A DNA stretch of 64,000 nt, taken from Pararhodobacter zhoushanensis. Lineage in GTDB: Bacteria; Pseudomonadota; Alphaproteobacteria; Rhodobacterales; Rhodobacteraceae. Under the pieces are notes generated by a model. That model searched no databases and was not told the DNA's origin. It was given only the letters and a program-made list of their open reading frames with translations. Positions within the stretch are counted from its first letter, which is position 1; the number at the start of each line of letters is the position of its first letter. The position numbers were made by a program, and so were the translations under genes. The stretch is from the NCBI RefSeq assembly GCF_025949695.1, contig NZ_JAPDFL010000002.1, positions 166,175 to 230,174 of the forward strand. The letters are read 5' to 3'. Of this stretch, positions 17,236 through 26,156 are shown piece by piece.

Positions 17236-17948
17236 ATGCTGCAACTGGTCTGCTTGCCGGGACTGCTGTGCGACGCGGGGATCTTTGCGCCGGTTCTGGC
17301 GGATCTGGGCATGTCTGCGCAGTCGCTGGACCTGCCTGCCCTTGAGTCGTTCGAGGCGCTGGTCGAGCAGATCAGCGCGCAGCTGCCCGAGCAGGCTTTG
17401 TTGGTGGGTATGTCGATGGGGAGCTATCTGGCGCTGGCCGTGGCGCGGCGTGCCCCTGAGCGGGTGAGGGGGCTGGTGTTGATCGGCACCAACGCTGCCG
17501 CCGATACCCCCGCGGCGCTGCCGTGCGCGGCAAGGTCGCCGCCTGGGCCGCACGCGAGGGGATCGACGCGCTGGCGGCATCCATCGCGGATGGCATGCTC
17601 TCAACCGCCCGGCGTGACGACGCAAACCTGCGCGGGGCGATCCTGCGGATGGCGCAGGGGCAGGGGATCGCCACCTTCACCGCGCATCAGACCGCGCTCG
17701 CCGCGCGCCCCGACCAAACCGCCTCGCTGCACAGTATCGCCTGTCCCGTTCTGGTGCTCACCGGGGCCGAGGATACCGTCACCCCGCCCGACGCCGGGCG
17801 CGCGGTGGCCGAGGGCGTGGCCGATGGCCATTTCGTCTTGCTCGACGGGATCGGCCATATGCCGGTGCTCGAGCGCCCCGATCTTGTGGCGCAGCACATC
17901 CGCGCCTTTCTCACGACCCGACTGCCGCAGGAGGAACGCGCGCAATGA
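17236..17948 (+). pseudogene. Alpha/beta-fold hydrolase, frameshifted
   Basis: The first 95 codons from the ATG at 17236 (ribosome-binding site GGGAGGAAA) read LVCLPGLLCDAGIFAPVL, with the nucleophile elbow GMSMGSYLALAVARR. Near 17520 the frame turns into Pro/Arg-rich text, while the -1 frame continues the fold (RGKVAAWAAREGIDAL, then VLVLTGAEDTVTPPDAGRAV and the catalytic-His region GIGHMPVLERPDLVAQHIRAFL). The second frame ends in an ATGA overlap with the next gene, which shows it is the real C-terminus. One missing base near 17520 explains everything; the intact product would be about 237 residues. If expressed from a correct sequence it would be a small esterase or ring-opening hydrolase at the head of the operon. 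Confidence 0.8.
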
Positions 17949-18886
17949 CTTTGAAAGACCGGCTCGCCGCGCTGCGTGTTCCCGCTTTCGCGGCCCCGAT
18001 GTTTCTGGTTTCCAACCCCGATCTGGTGGTCGCCTGCTGCAAGGCGGGCATCGTCGGCAGCTTTCCGGCCCCCAACCTGCGCACCAGCGAAGAGCTGGGC
18101 GTCTGGTTGGGCGAGATCCGCAGCCGCGTGAGCGATGCCGACGCGCCTTGGGCGCTGAACCTTGTCACCCATTCCACCAGCCCCCGCCTGCCGGGCGATC
18201 TGGCGCAGGTCGCCGCCCACCAGCCGCCCATCGTCATCACCGCCCTGGGCAGCCCCAAGCCGGTGATCCCCACGGTTCACGCCTATGGCGGGCTTGTCTT
18301 TGCCGATGTCATCTCGGTCGAGCTGGCGCGCAAGGCGGCGGATGCGGGGGCGGACGGGCTGGTGCTGGTCTGTTCCGGGGCAGGGGGCCACACCGGCGAT
18401 CTCAGCCCGATGGTGTTTGTCGAACGGGTGCGGCAGTTCTTTGATGGCTACATCGCGCTGGCAGGGGCGATCAACACCGGCGACGCGCTGCTGGCGGCGC
18501 AGGTCCTGGGCGCTGATTTCGGTTATCTGGGCACGACGTTTCTGGCGGCAGAGGAAAACACCGCGTCCGCTGAGTATCGCCAGATGTGCATCGACTGTTC
18601 GGCAACTGACCTTCTGGTCTCACGCGCCTTCACCGGCGCGCGCGCCTCGATGCTCAAGCCGTCGATGGTCGCCAAGGGGCTGGACCCGGCCGAACTGGAG
18701 TTCAAGGTCGCCAAGCTGAACTTCACCGGCCGCAAGGACGAGGCGGTCAAGCCGTGGTCCGGCATCTGGGGCGCGGGGCAGGGGGTTGGCCGCATCGAAC
18801 GCGTCGAGCCCGCCGCCGTCATCATCGACCGGCTGGTCGCGGAATATGACGCCGCGCGCGCCCGCACGCGGGAGCTGTGCGCATGA
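17945..18886 (+). CDS. Nitronate monooxygenase-like flavoenzyme
   Basis: This 313-residue TIM-barrel protein belongs to the 2-nitropropane dioxygenase/nitronate monooxygenase family, FMN-dependent. Visible motifs are AAPMFLVSNPDLVVACCKAG, a region PIVITALGSPKPVIPTVHAYGG, the phosphate-binding stretch LVLVCSGAGGHTGD, and ALAGAINTGDALLAAQVLGADFGYLGTTFLAAEEN. The GGHTG segment places the usual catalytic His. Related proteins in catabolic operons also act as enoyl reductases or oxidases of unsaturated acyl compounds, so true nitronate use is not assured. It overlaps both neighbours by four bases and is tightly co-translated in this operon. Confidence 0.87.
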   Translation: MTLKDRLAALRVPAFAAPMFLVSNPDLVVACCKAGIVGSFPAPNLRTSEELGVWLGEIRSRVSDADAPWALNLVTHSTSPRLPGDLAQVAAHQPPIVITALGSPKPVIPTVHAYGGLVFADVISVELARKAADAGADGLVLVCSGAGGHTGDLSPMVFVERVRQFFDGYIALAGAINTGDALLAAQVLGADFGYLGTTFLAAEENTASAEYRQMCIDCSATDLLVSRAFTGARASMLKPSMVAKGLDPAELEFKVAKLNFTGRKDEAVKPWSGIWGAGQGVGRIERVEPAAVIIDRLVAEYDAARARTRELCA

Positions 18887-20562
18887 GCGTCTTTTCCGCC
18901 GCCGACCGCGCACGCTTCCGGGCCGAGGGGCATTGGGGCGACGTGACCCTGCCCGCGATGTTCGCGGCCACCTGCGCGCGGGTGCCTGACCGACTGGGGC
19001 TGGTCGATGCCCCCAACCGCGCCGAGATCTTCGAGGGCGCGCCCAAGCGCCTGACCTACGCGCAGATGCAGGTTGAGGTCGACCGCTATGCCGCCATCCT
19101 GCAGGCGCGCGGTATCGGCCCCGGCTCGCTGGTGGCGACGCAGTTGCCCAATATCGCTGAACTGGTGCTGCTCTATCTGGCGATCTCGCAGGTCGGCGCG
19201 GTGCTCAGTCCGATCTCGATGGCCTACCGGTCCGCCGAACTGCGCGACCTGTCGCAGGTTGCCGAATTCGATGCCTATATCTCGGTCGGCCAGCTGCGCG
19301 GTCAGGCATTTTACGCCGAGCGTCTGGATGCGCTGCCCGATCATGTGCAGCGGTTGGGTTTGGGCGAGGGCTTGCCCGAGGGCGTCTTCCGGCTGGACAC
19401 GGCAGACGCGGGCGATTCCGCCCCGGTGCCGCTGGATGCCGATGACCTCTACGCCGTCTTCTGGACCTCGGGCACCGAGGGCATCCCGAAAGCGGTTCCC
19501 AAGACCCATAACAACCTGATGTCCAGTTCCTTGGGTGCTTGGCGGCTGCTGGGTCTGCCCGACGGGGCCAATGTGCTGGCGCCGTTCCCCTTTGTGAATG
19601 CCGCGGCTGTCGGCGGTCTGATGATGTGCTGGATGCGCACGGCGGGTGCCATGATCCTGCATCATCCGTTCGATGTGACCGTCTTCCTGACCCAGCTGAA
19701 GACCGAAGACATCACCTACACGATGGTCGCGCCCACCGTGCTGGTCTATCTGCGCGAGCAGGCGCAAGACCCCGATCTGCACCCGGCGCTGAACCGGCTG
19801 CAGGCCATCGGCACCGGCTCGGCCCCGCCCGATCCTGAGGTTTTCGTATTCTTTCAGGACCGCTTTGCCATTCCGGTGGTCAATTTCTTTGGCTCGAACG
19901 AGGGTGCGCAGATGTGTTCCTCGCAAGAGCGCATCCCCGATCCCCGCCAGCGCGCCAGCTTCTTTCCGCGCGACGGGGATGAGGCATGGAAGCCCGCGCT
20001 GCGCACCGCCAATGGCGGCACGTTCAAGCTGGTCGATCCGGCGACAGGCGCTACGGTCAGCGAGCCGGGAGCCTTGGGTGAGATGTATATTCAGGGGCCG
20101 ACCCTGCTGCCCGGCTACTATTCTCGCAATGGCATCGACCGCAGCAAGTTCACCGCCGATGGCTACCTGCCCACCGGCGATCTGTTCCAGATCTCGGATT
20201 GTGGCTCGCTGATCCGCTTCCACGCCCGTTCGCGTGAGCTGATCGTGCGCGGCGGGATGAAGATTTCGCCGGTCGAGCTGGACAACGTGCTGTCGGCACT
20301 CCCCGGCGTGCGCGAGGTGGCCGTCGCCGCCTACGCTGACCCGCAGATGGGCGAAAAGGTCTGCCTGTTCGCGGTGATGACCCCCGGTCACACGCTGGAC
20401 CTGCCCGCCGTGACCGCGTTTTGCGACCGCGCCGGGCTGGCCAAGTTCAAATGGCCCGAAAGGCTGGTATTGCGCGACGCCCTGCCGCGCACGCCGCTGG
20501 CCAAACTCGACCGCAAGGTGCTGGCCAAGTGGCTGGCGCAACAAGGAGACATCCATGCCTGA
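18883..20562 (+). CDS. AMP-dependent acyl/aryl-CoA ligase
   Basis: This 559-residue ANL-superfamily ligase shows ATP-binding FWTSGTEGIPKAVPKTH at about residue 195, FFGSNEGAQM in place of the usual YG.TE, the hinge region YLPTGDLFQISDCG, and the C-terminal REVAVAAYADPQMGEKV and PRTPLAKLDRKVL with the catalytic Lys. It resembles 2,3-dihydroxybenzoate-AMP or cyclohexanecarboxylate CoA-ligase types in length and layout. The start ATG at 18883 overlaps the previous stop (ATGA); a GTG at 18877 is possible. It lies just before a thiolase, so it probably activates the acid that the thiolase later cleaves. Confidence 0.9.
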   Translation: MSVFSAADRARFRAEGHWGDVTLPAMFAATCARVPDRLGLVDAPNRAEIFEGAPKRLTYAQMQVEVDRYAAILQARGIGPGSLVATQLPNIAELVLLYLAISQVGAVLSPISMAYRSAELRDLSQVAEFDAYISVGQLRGQAFYAERLDALPDHVQRLGLGEGLPEGVFRLDTADAGDSAPVPLDADDLYAVFWTSGTEGIPKAVPKTHNNLMSSSLGAWRLLGLPDGANVLAPFPFVNAAAVGGLMMCWMRTAGAMILHHPFDVTVFLTQLKTEDITYTMVAPTVLVYLREQAQDPDLHPALNRLQAIGTGSAPPDPEVFVFFQDRFAIPVVNFFGSNEGAQMCSSQERIPDPRQRASFFPRDGDEAWKPALRTANGGTFKLVDPATGATVSEPGALGEMYIQGPTLLPGYYSRNGIDRSKFTADGYLPTGDLFQISDCGSLIRFHARSRELIVRGGMKISPVELDNVLSALPGVREVAVAAYADPQMGEKVCLFAVMTPGHTLDLPAVTAFCDRAGLAKFKWPERLVLRDALPRTPLAKLDRKVLAKWLAQQGDIHA

Positions 20563-21793
20563 GCCCGTCTACATCCTTGGGGGAGCGCAAACCGACTTTG
20601 CCCGCAACTGGGCCCGCGAAGGGTTGGGCATCGACGCGATGATGCGCGAGACGCTGTTCGAAGGGCTGCAAAACGCCCGTCTGGAACCGCGCGATCTGCA
20701 ATCGGTGCATGTCGGCAACTTCGTGGCCGAGCTGTTCTGCGGGCAAGGGCAACTGGGCGGTATGATCGCCTCGCTGCACCCCGATCTTTCGGGCATTCCC
20801 ACCCAGCGGCATGAGGCCGCCTGCGCCTCGGGCTCGATGGCGATGCTGGCGGCGGCGGCGGAAATCGAGGCCGGGCGTTATGATCTGGTCGCGGTGCTGG
20901 GCGTCGAATACATGCGCAACGTGCCCGGCCAGCGCGCCGCCGAGCATCTGGGCGCGGCGGCATGGGCCGGCAAGGAATGGACTGACGCGACCTATGTCTG
21001 GCCCGCCGCCTTCGCCGATCTGATCGAGGCCTATTCCGAGAAATACGGCCGCGTGACCTATGACCATCTGGGCGAGATCGCGCGCATCAACTACGCCAAC
21101 GGCAAGCGCAATCCCTATGCCCAGACCCGCAAATGGGAATTCACCGAGGCCAGCTTCAAGGAAGACGACACCGCCAACCCGGTGATCGAAGGCCGCGTGC
21201 GCCGCAACGATTGCGGGCAGGTGACGGATGGGGCGGCGGTGGTGTTTCTGGCCTCGGCCAGCCGCGCGGCAGAATACGCCAAAGAGCGCGGGCTGAAACT
21301 GTCCGACCTTGCGAAAATCGACGGCTGGGGCCACCGCACCGCGCCGATGATGCTGTCCGAAAAGCTGGCGGAAAGCCGCAATGACCGCTTTGTGCTGCCG
21401 CAGGTGAACAAGGCGATCCGCGAAAGTTTCACGCGGGCGGGTATCGATAGCCCGTTCCAGCTGGACGCGATTGAGACCCATGATTGCTTTGCGATGACCG
21501 AATATGCGGCCATCGACAGCTATGAAATCACCGCCCCCGGCGAAAGCTGGAAAGCGGTTGAAGAGGGCGTCATCGCGCCCGGCGGTCGGCTGCCGATCAA
21601 CCCCTCGGGCGGGTTGATCGGGCTGGGGCACCCGGTCGGTGCGACCGGGGTGCGGATGATGCTCGACGGCTACAAGCAGGTCACCGGCCAGGCAGGGGAG
21701 TGTCAGGTCGAGGGCGCGCAGCGCGTCGGGCTGCTGAATATCGGCGGATCAACCACCACCATCGCGTCGTTCGTCGTGGGACGGGGAGCATAA
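20555..21793 (+). CDS. Thiolase-family acyltransferase
   Basis: This 412-residue protein belongs to the thiolase superfamily (SCP2-like/acetyl-CoA acetyltransferase). The nucleophilic Cys sits in RHEAACASGSMAMLAAAAEI (about residue 90), the His motif in NPSGGLIGLGHPVGATGVRM (about 350), and DAIETHDCFAMTEY precedes it. The usual second Cys near the C-terminus (CGGG motif) is replaced by LLNIGGSTTT, as in thiolase-like proteins of the SCP-x group, so the exact reaction may differ from classical thiolysis. AAGGAGAC precedes the ATG and the gene overlaps the ligase by eight bases. Together they fit CoA-dependent chain shortening of the imported compound. Confidence 0.88.
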   Translation: MPEPVYILGGAQTDFARNWAREGLGIDAMMRETLFEGLQNARLEPRDLQSVHVGNFVAELFCGQGQLGGMIASLHPDLSGIPTQRHEAACASGSMAMLAAAAEIEAGRYDLVAVLGVEYMRNVPGQRAAEHLGAAAWAGKEWTDATYVWPAAFADLIEAYSEKYGRVTYDHLGEIARINYANGKRNPYAQTRKWEFTEASFKEDDTANPVIEGRVRRNDCGQVTDGAAVVFLASASRAAEYAKERGLKLSDLAKIDGWGHRTAPMMLSEKLAESRNDRFVLPQVNKAIRESFTRAGIDSPFQLDAIETHDCFAMTEYAAIDSYEITAPGESWKAVEEGVIAPGGRLPINPSGGLIGLGHPVGATGVRMMLDGYKQVTGQAGECQVEGAQRVGLLNIGGSTTTIASFVVGRGA

Positions 21794-21835
21794 CCCCGCG
21801 CACGATCCATCACTTTGACACCAGGGAGGAAACCA

Positions 21836-22834
21836 ATGTTGAAGAAAAACCTGACCGGCGCTGCCGCCGGAGTGGCGCTTGGCCTTATGGGCTCGGTTGC
21901 CGGGGCCCGCGATCTGGCCTTTGCCGTGTTCGTCCCCGCCGCCTCGCCCAGCGTGCAAAGCATCTACCAGCCGTGGGTTGACTGGTTCAATGCCGAGGCT
22001 GCTGCCGATGACGTCGAGATCACCCTCTACGCAGGCGGCACGCTGGGGCGCAACCCGCTGGCGCAGGCGCAGATGGTCGCCGATGGCGTCGCCGATCTGG
22101 CGCTGACCGTGCCGTCCTACACGCCGGGCGTGTTCCCCGATTTCGACATGTTCGAACTGCCGGGCTTTGCCAACAACACCCGCGAAGGCTCGCTGGCCGC
22201 TCTGGAGCTGCACCAAGAGGGGCTGCTTCACGGGTATGAGAATTACTACGTCGCCGCGATGTACACCTCGGGCGCGTATATGATCCACACCCGCGAGCCG
22301 ATCGAGAGCGTCAGCAACCTGAACGGCACCCGCCTGCGCGTCGCGGGTCAGATCCAGACGGCGGTGGTCGAAGCCCTCGGCGGCGTGCCACAAAACATGA
22401 GCGCCGGTGAGATGGCCGAGAACATCGACCGGGGCCTGATTGACGGCGCGATGACCGATGCCTCGGTCGCCCGCACCTTCCGCGTCGCCGATGTGGCGCC
22501 GAACCACTATGACGCCAATCTGGGCGTGCTGGTCTTCACCATCGTGATGAACCGGGGCGTCTATGACTCGCTGCCCGACCGCGTCAAGGATCTGCTGGCG
22601 CAAAGCGGCCAGTTCATCGCCGACCGCCAGATCGAGAGCTATGGTCCGGCGATCGAGACCAACATGCAGGCGTGGGAAGCCGACGCGGCGCATACGCTGG
22701 TGATCCCCACCGACGCCGAGCGGGCCGAGATTGCTGCCCGCGTGCAGCCGGTCATCGATCAGGTTGCCGCCGCTGCGACCCCCGGTCTGATCGAAGCGTA
22801 TGAGGCCAAGCTGGAAGACATCCGCAGCCGCTGA
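21836..22834 (+). CDS. TRAP transporter solute-binding protein (DctP family)
   Basis: The 332-residue precursor begins with a signal peptide (MLKKNLTGAAAGVALGLMGSVAGA). Typical DctP features follow: GGTLGRNPLAQAQMVADGVADLALT, then NGTRLRVAGQIQTAVVEALGG, with the conserved Arg that binds carboxylate ligands, and VFTIVMNRGVYDSLPDRVKDL. It captures an organic acid in the periplasm for the DctQM membrane unit encoded next. The ATG at 21836 follows AGGGAGGA; the frame's earlier start at 21815 is not needed. Placement after ligase and thiolase genes suggests that it imports the substrate of this pathway. Confidence 0.92.
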   Translation: MLKKNLTGAAAGVALGLMGSVAGARDLAFAVFVPAASPSVQSIYQPWVDWFNAEAAADDVEITLYAGGTLGRNPLAQAQMVADGVADLALTVPSYTPGVFPDFDMFELPGFANNTREGSLAALELHQEGLLHGYENYYVAAMYTSGAYMIHTREPIESVSNLNGTRLRVAGQIQTAVVEALGGVPQNMSAGEMAENIDRGLIDGAMTDASVARTFRVADVAPNHYDANLGVLVFTIVMNRGVYDSLPDRVKDLLAQSGQFIADRQIESYGPAIETNMQAWEADAAHTLVIPTDAERAEIAARVQPVIDQVAAAATPGLIEAYEAKLEDIRSR

Positions 22835-22843
22835 TCGCGAAAC

Positions 22844-22867
22844 GGGGCCGGAACACACCCCGGCCCC
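22844..22867 (+). other. Stem-loop between dctP-like and dctQ-like genes
   Basis: GGGGCCGG at 22844-22851 and CCGGCCCC at 22860-22867 form a perfect 8-base GC stem with an 8-base loop and no U tract. Such hairpins between binding-protein and membrane-subunit genes often slow 3'-exonuclease decay so that more binding protein is made; that function is inferred. Confidence 0.5.
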
Positions 22868-22911
22868 ACCCCTGTCGCCAGCCCCATTCCTTTCGCCAGC
22901 GGAGGCGCGCC

Positions 22912-23412
22912 TTGCAACGCATCGAACGGCATTTCCTTTTCCTGACCCGGGCCGCCGCCATTCTCGGCGTGTTCTTCCTGTTGCTGGTCGCGGGTCTGTC
23001 CGTCGTGGACATCCTTGTGCGTGAAGCCACCGGTCGCCCGATCCGGGGGGCGGCGGACATCGCCAGTCTGCTCACCATCATCATCATAGCCGCGTGTTTT
23101 CCGGCCGGGCTGCTTGAGCGCCGCCAGATCAAGGTGACCTTTCTGGGCGCGATGATGCCGCCGATGGTAAACCGCGCGCTTGAGGTCTTCGGCGCGCTGA
23201 TGACCGCGCTGATGTTTCTGGCCATCGCCTATTACGTCACGCTCCACGCGCAGCGGGTCTCCGCCAGCGCCGAATATTCGATGGTGCTGAACATGCCCAT
23301 CGCGCCGTGGTGGTGGGTTGCCACCGCGTGCTTCTGGCTCTGCGTTCCGGCGCAGTTTTTCGTCACGGTTGCCGAGATCCTCGGCCACCCCGCGCAGGAA
23401 CATGAGGCCTGA
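22912..23412 (+). CDS. TRAP transporter small permease subunit (DctQ family)
   Basis: This 166-residue integral membrane protein has four hydrophobic segments (residues about 12-32, 48-68, 88-110 and 128-150), the standard DctQ topology. The first helix is followed by VVDILVREATGRPI. The start is a TTG at 22912, supported by GGAGG six bases upstream and by the lack of a better codon. It pairs with the large DctM subunit to form the sodium-driven importer fed by the upstream solute-binding protein. The gene runs directly into dctM. Confidence 0.88.
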   Translation: MQRIERHFLFLTRAAAILGVFFLLLVAGLSVVDILVREATGRPIRGAADIASLLTIIIIAACFPAGLLERRQIKVTFLGAMMPPMVNRALEVFGALMTALMFLAIAYYVTLHAQRVSASAEYSMVLNMPIAPWWWVATACFWLCVPAQFFVTVAEILGHPAQEHEA

Positions 23413-23413
23413 T

Positions 23414-24727
23414 ATGGAACCGTACACCATTGGCCTGATCGGCATGGGGGTGATGCTGCTCCTGATCCTGCTGCACGTCCCGATCGGCGTCGCCATGGGC
23501 GTCGCCGGGGTTGCAACCTTCGGCATGATCCGGGGCAACCTGACCCCCGCGCTGACCCTGTTCGGGGTTGAGACGGTCAGCAAGGTCGGCAGCTCGGAAC
23601 TGGCGGTGATCCCGCTGTTCCTGCTGATGGGGAGTTTCGCCACCGTCGGCGGCCTGTCGGCGGATCTTTATCGCATCGCCTATGCGCTGATCGGCCATAT
23701 CCGCGGCGGTCTGGCCGTGGCGACGATTGGCGGCTGCGCCGGGTTTGGCGCGATCTGCGGCTCATCCGTGGCGACGGCCAGCACCATGACCCGCATCGCC
23801 CTGCCCGAGATGATGAAGCGCAACTATTCCGAACGCCTCGCCACCGGGTCCATCGCTGCAGGCGGCACCCTGGGGATGCTGATCCCGCCGTCGATCATTC
23901 TGGTGCTCTACGGCGTGCTGACCGAACAGTTCGTCAAGACGCTGTTCGTCGCCGCGCTGATCCCTGCCGTGCTGGCCGTGGCGCTGCATGTGATCACCAT
24001 CCTGATCCTTGTGCGCCGCAATCCGGATCTGGCCTCGACTGGCGAGCGACAGCCGTGGTCCGAACTGGGCCGCGCGCTGCGTAGTGGCTGGACGGCGGTT
24101 GCATTGATGATCGTGGTGACGGGCGGGATCTATGCCGGGATCTTCTCGGTCAACGAATCCGCCGCCGTGGGCGCATTTCTGGCGTTTCTGATCGCGCTCT
24201 TCCGGGGTCGCCTGACGCTCAAGGGCTTCTGGAGCGCCCTGCAGGAAACTGCCGCGACGACGCCGATGATCTACCTGATGACCATCGGGGCCTCGATCTT
24301 TACCTACGCGGTCACCATTTCCGGCCTGCCGGAAATGCTGGTCGACGGCATCCGCGACACGGGCCTGCCGGGCATCTGGGTCGTGGTGCTTCTGATGATC
24401 ATGTACCTGATCCTCGGCTCGATCTTCGAGACGATCTCGTCGATGGTGATCACCATCCCCTTCGTCTTCCCGCTGATCCTGAGCTATGGCTATGACCCGA
24501 TCTGGTGGGGCGTGCTGACGGTGATGGTGATCGAGATCGGCATGATCACCCCGCCGATTGGCATGAATGTCTTCGTCATGAAGGCGATGTTACCCAAGAC
24601 CAAGCTGTCGACGATCTATGCCGGGGTGGCACCGTTCATCGTGGCCGACATACTGCGGCTGGCGATCCTTGTCGCCTTTCCGGCCCTGTCGCTGTTTTTG
24701 GTAAACATGTTCAACCTGCCGCGCTGA
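23414..24727 (+). CDS. TRAP transporter large permease subunit (DctM family)
   Basis: This 437-residue polytopic protein has about twelve hydrophobic segments and the DctM hallmarks LLHVPIGVAMGVAG, ELAVIPLFLLMGSFA, GFGAICGSSVATASTMTRIALPEM and AAGGTLGMLIPPSIILVLYG, with GMITPPIGMNVFVMKA near the end. It forms the substrate channel of the transporter. The ATG at 23414 has GAGG six bases upstream; an ATG at 23402, overlapping dctQ, is equally possible. After this gene the operon appears to end; a 247-base gap precedes the MetE-like gene. Confidence 0.92.
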   Translation: MEPYTIGLIGMGVMLLLILLHVPIGVAMGVAGVATFGMIRGNLTPALTLFGVETVSKVGSSELAVIPLFLLMGSFATVGGLSADLYRIAYALIGHIRGGLAVATIGGCAGFGAICGSSVATASTMTRIALPEMMKRNYSERLATGSIAAGGTLGMLIPPSIILVLYGVLTEQFVKTLFVAALIPAVLAVALHVITILILVRRNPDLASTGERQPWSELGRALRSGWTAVALMIVVTGGIYAGIFSVNESAAVGAFLAFLIALFRGRLTLKGFWSALQETAATTPMIYLMTIGASIFTYAVTISGLPEMLVDGIRDTGLPGIWVVVLLMIMYLILGSIFETISSMVITIPFVFPLILSYGYDPIWWGVLTVMVIEIGMITPPIGMNVFVMKAMLPKTKLSTIYAGVAPFIVADILRLAILVAFPALSLFLVNMFNLPR

Positions 24728-24800
24728 GGAGCGCGGCGGCGATGCTGTGCCAAGGGTGCGATCCGGGGGAATAAGCCGGTTTATATGTCTCGTCGCTCAT

Positions 24801-24816
24801 AATTTTCATGAGAATT
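24801..24816. promoter_or_regulatory. Near-palindrome upstream of MetE-like gene
   Basis: AATTTTCATGAGAATT is a 16-base palindrome with one mismatched pair, in an AT-rich patch about 160 bases before the next start. Symmetry and position suggest an operator; the protein that binds it is unknown. Confidence 0.4.
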
Positions 24817-24974
24817 TATGCGCTTCGTTCATATTGACCGCATCCCCTGCGTCGCCCATCTTCCCGCGCAGACGCAAGGCCGCACCCGTGCGCGCCTGAC
24901 CTGCATTCCCGCAGCACCCTGTTTTTCGCCCTGACGCTCTGACGGCGGGGCGCATGTTCGCACAAGGCATCGCC

Positions 24975-26105
24975 ATGACCCAGTCTTCCCTCGCCAATCC
25001 CCGCCGCGCCCCGCATCGCGCTGACCATGTCGGCTCGCTTTTGCGCCCGGCCGCCGTGCAGCAGGCCCGGTCCGCCAACCTCCCCGCCGCTGAGTTGCGC
25101 GCGATCGAGGATCAGGGCATCCGCGAATTGGTCGATCTGCAAAAGTCCACCGGCCTCAAGGTTTTCACCGATGGCGAGGCGCGCCGCGCCTTCTGGCACT
25201 ATGATTTCATGGGCCTGCTGACCGGACTGGACATGAAAACCTCGACCCGCTCGCTCGACTTCAAGACCGAGCACAAGACCCCACCGATCGAAGCCCACCT
25301 GACCGGCCCGCTGGATTTCCCGGCGGATCACCCGATGCTGGAGCATTTCACCTTCCTCAACGGGTTGCTGACGCCCGCTGACGGTATCGCGAAAATCTCG
25401 ATCCCCGGACCCTCGGCCTGCCATTTCCGCATGGAGCCCGAGAACATCGACTACGCGCCCTACCGCGATGAGGCGCTGATGGTTCACGATATCGCCAAGA
25501 CCTACAAGAAAGCCGTGCAGGCGTTCTATGACGCGGGTTGCCGGTATCTGCAGCTGGATGACATCTTCTTCGCCTATCTCAATGACCCCAAACAGCGTGA
25601 AATGCGGCGGGCCAAGGGCCAAGACCCCGACAAGCTGATCGAGACCTACGCCTGGATGCTGGAAGAGGCGATCAAGGACCGGCCCGCCGATATGGTGATC
25701 GGGATGCACATGTGCCGGGGCAACTTCCGCTCGTCGCATGTGGCCGAGGGTGGCTATGATCTGGCCGCCGACGCGATCTTCAACCGCACCTCGGTGGATG
25801 TGTATTTCATGGAATATGACACCGACCGCGCTGGCGGGCTGGAACCGCTCAAGCTTCTGCCCAAAGGGCACAAGCGGGTGATGGCCGGGTTCATCACCAC
25901 CAAGACAGGCGAGCTGGAAAGCGCGGACTGGCTGAAGTCCAAGTTCGACGAGGCATCGAAATACGTCGATCTGGATCAGCTGGGCATCGCACCGCAATGC
26001 GGCTTCGCGTCGACCGAGCATGGCAATGCGATCACCGAGGACGACGAAAAGCGCAAGCTGGAACTGGTCGTGCAGACCGCGCAGGCGATCTGGGGCGAAA
26101 ACTGA
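24975..26105 (+). CDS. MetE C-terminal-like methyltransferase (methionine synthase II family)
   Basis: The 376-residue protein has the UROD/MetE-like TIM barrel alone, without the N-terminal half of cobalamin-independent methionine synthase. HRADHVGSLLRP at the start is the family hallmark. DAGCRYLQLDDIFF, MHMCRGNFRSSH (with a probable zinc-ligand Cys) and LGIAPQCGFAST (second Cys) follow. Such single-domain proteins transfer methyl groups or act on methylthio/methoxy compounds, and often sit in catabolic clusters rather than methionine biosynthesis. The ATG at 24975 was chosen; one at 24954 is possible. A strong terminator follows, so it is transcribed as a single gene or as the end of an operon. 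Confidence 0.85.
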   Translation: MTQSSLANPRRAPHRADHVGSLLRPAAVQQARSANLPAAELRAIEDQGIRELVDLQKSTGLKVFTDGEARRAFWHYDFMGLLTGLDMKTSTRSLDFKTEHKTPPIEAHLTGPLDFPADHPMLEHFTFLNGLLTPADGIAKISIPGPSACHFRMEPENIDYAPYRDEALMVHDIAKTYKKAVQAFYDAGCRYLQLDDIFFAYLNDPKQREMRRAKGQDPDKLIETYAWMLEEAIKDRPADMVIGMHMCRGNFRSSHVAEGGYDLAADAIFNRTSVDVYFMEYDTDRAGGLEPLKLLPKGHKRVMAGFITTKTGELESADWLKSKFDEASKYVDLDQLGIAPQCGFASTEHGNAITEDDEKRKLELVVQTAQAIWGEN

Positions 26106-26127
26106 TCCCATCCGCAGGTGCTTTGAA

Positions 26128-26156
26128 AGGCGAGCCCAGAACGGGCTCGCCTTTTT
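26128..26156 (+). terminator. Rho-independent terminator
   Basis: AGGCGAGCCC at 26128-26137 pairs perfectly with GGGCTCGCCT at 26143-26152 around a 5-base loop, followed by a run of T to 26156. It ends the MetE-like transcript and insulates the receptor gene downstream. Confidence 0.9.

Noticed and set aside
18523..20556. 677-residue antisense open frame opposite the acyl-CoA ligase
   Set aside because: It is a shadow of the ligase; the sense strand carries all ANL motifs.
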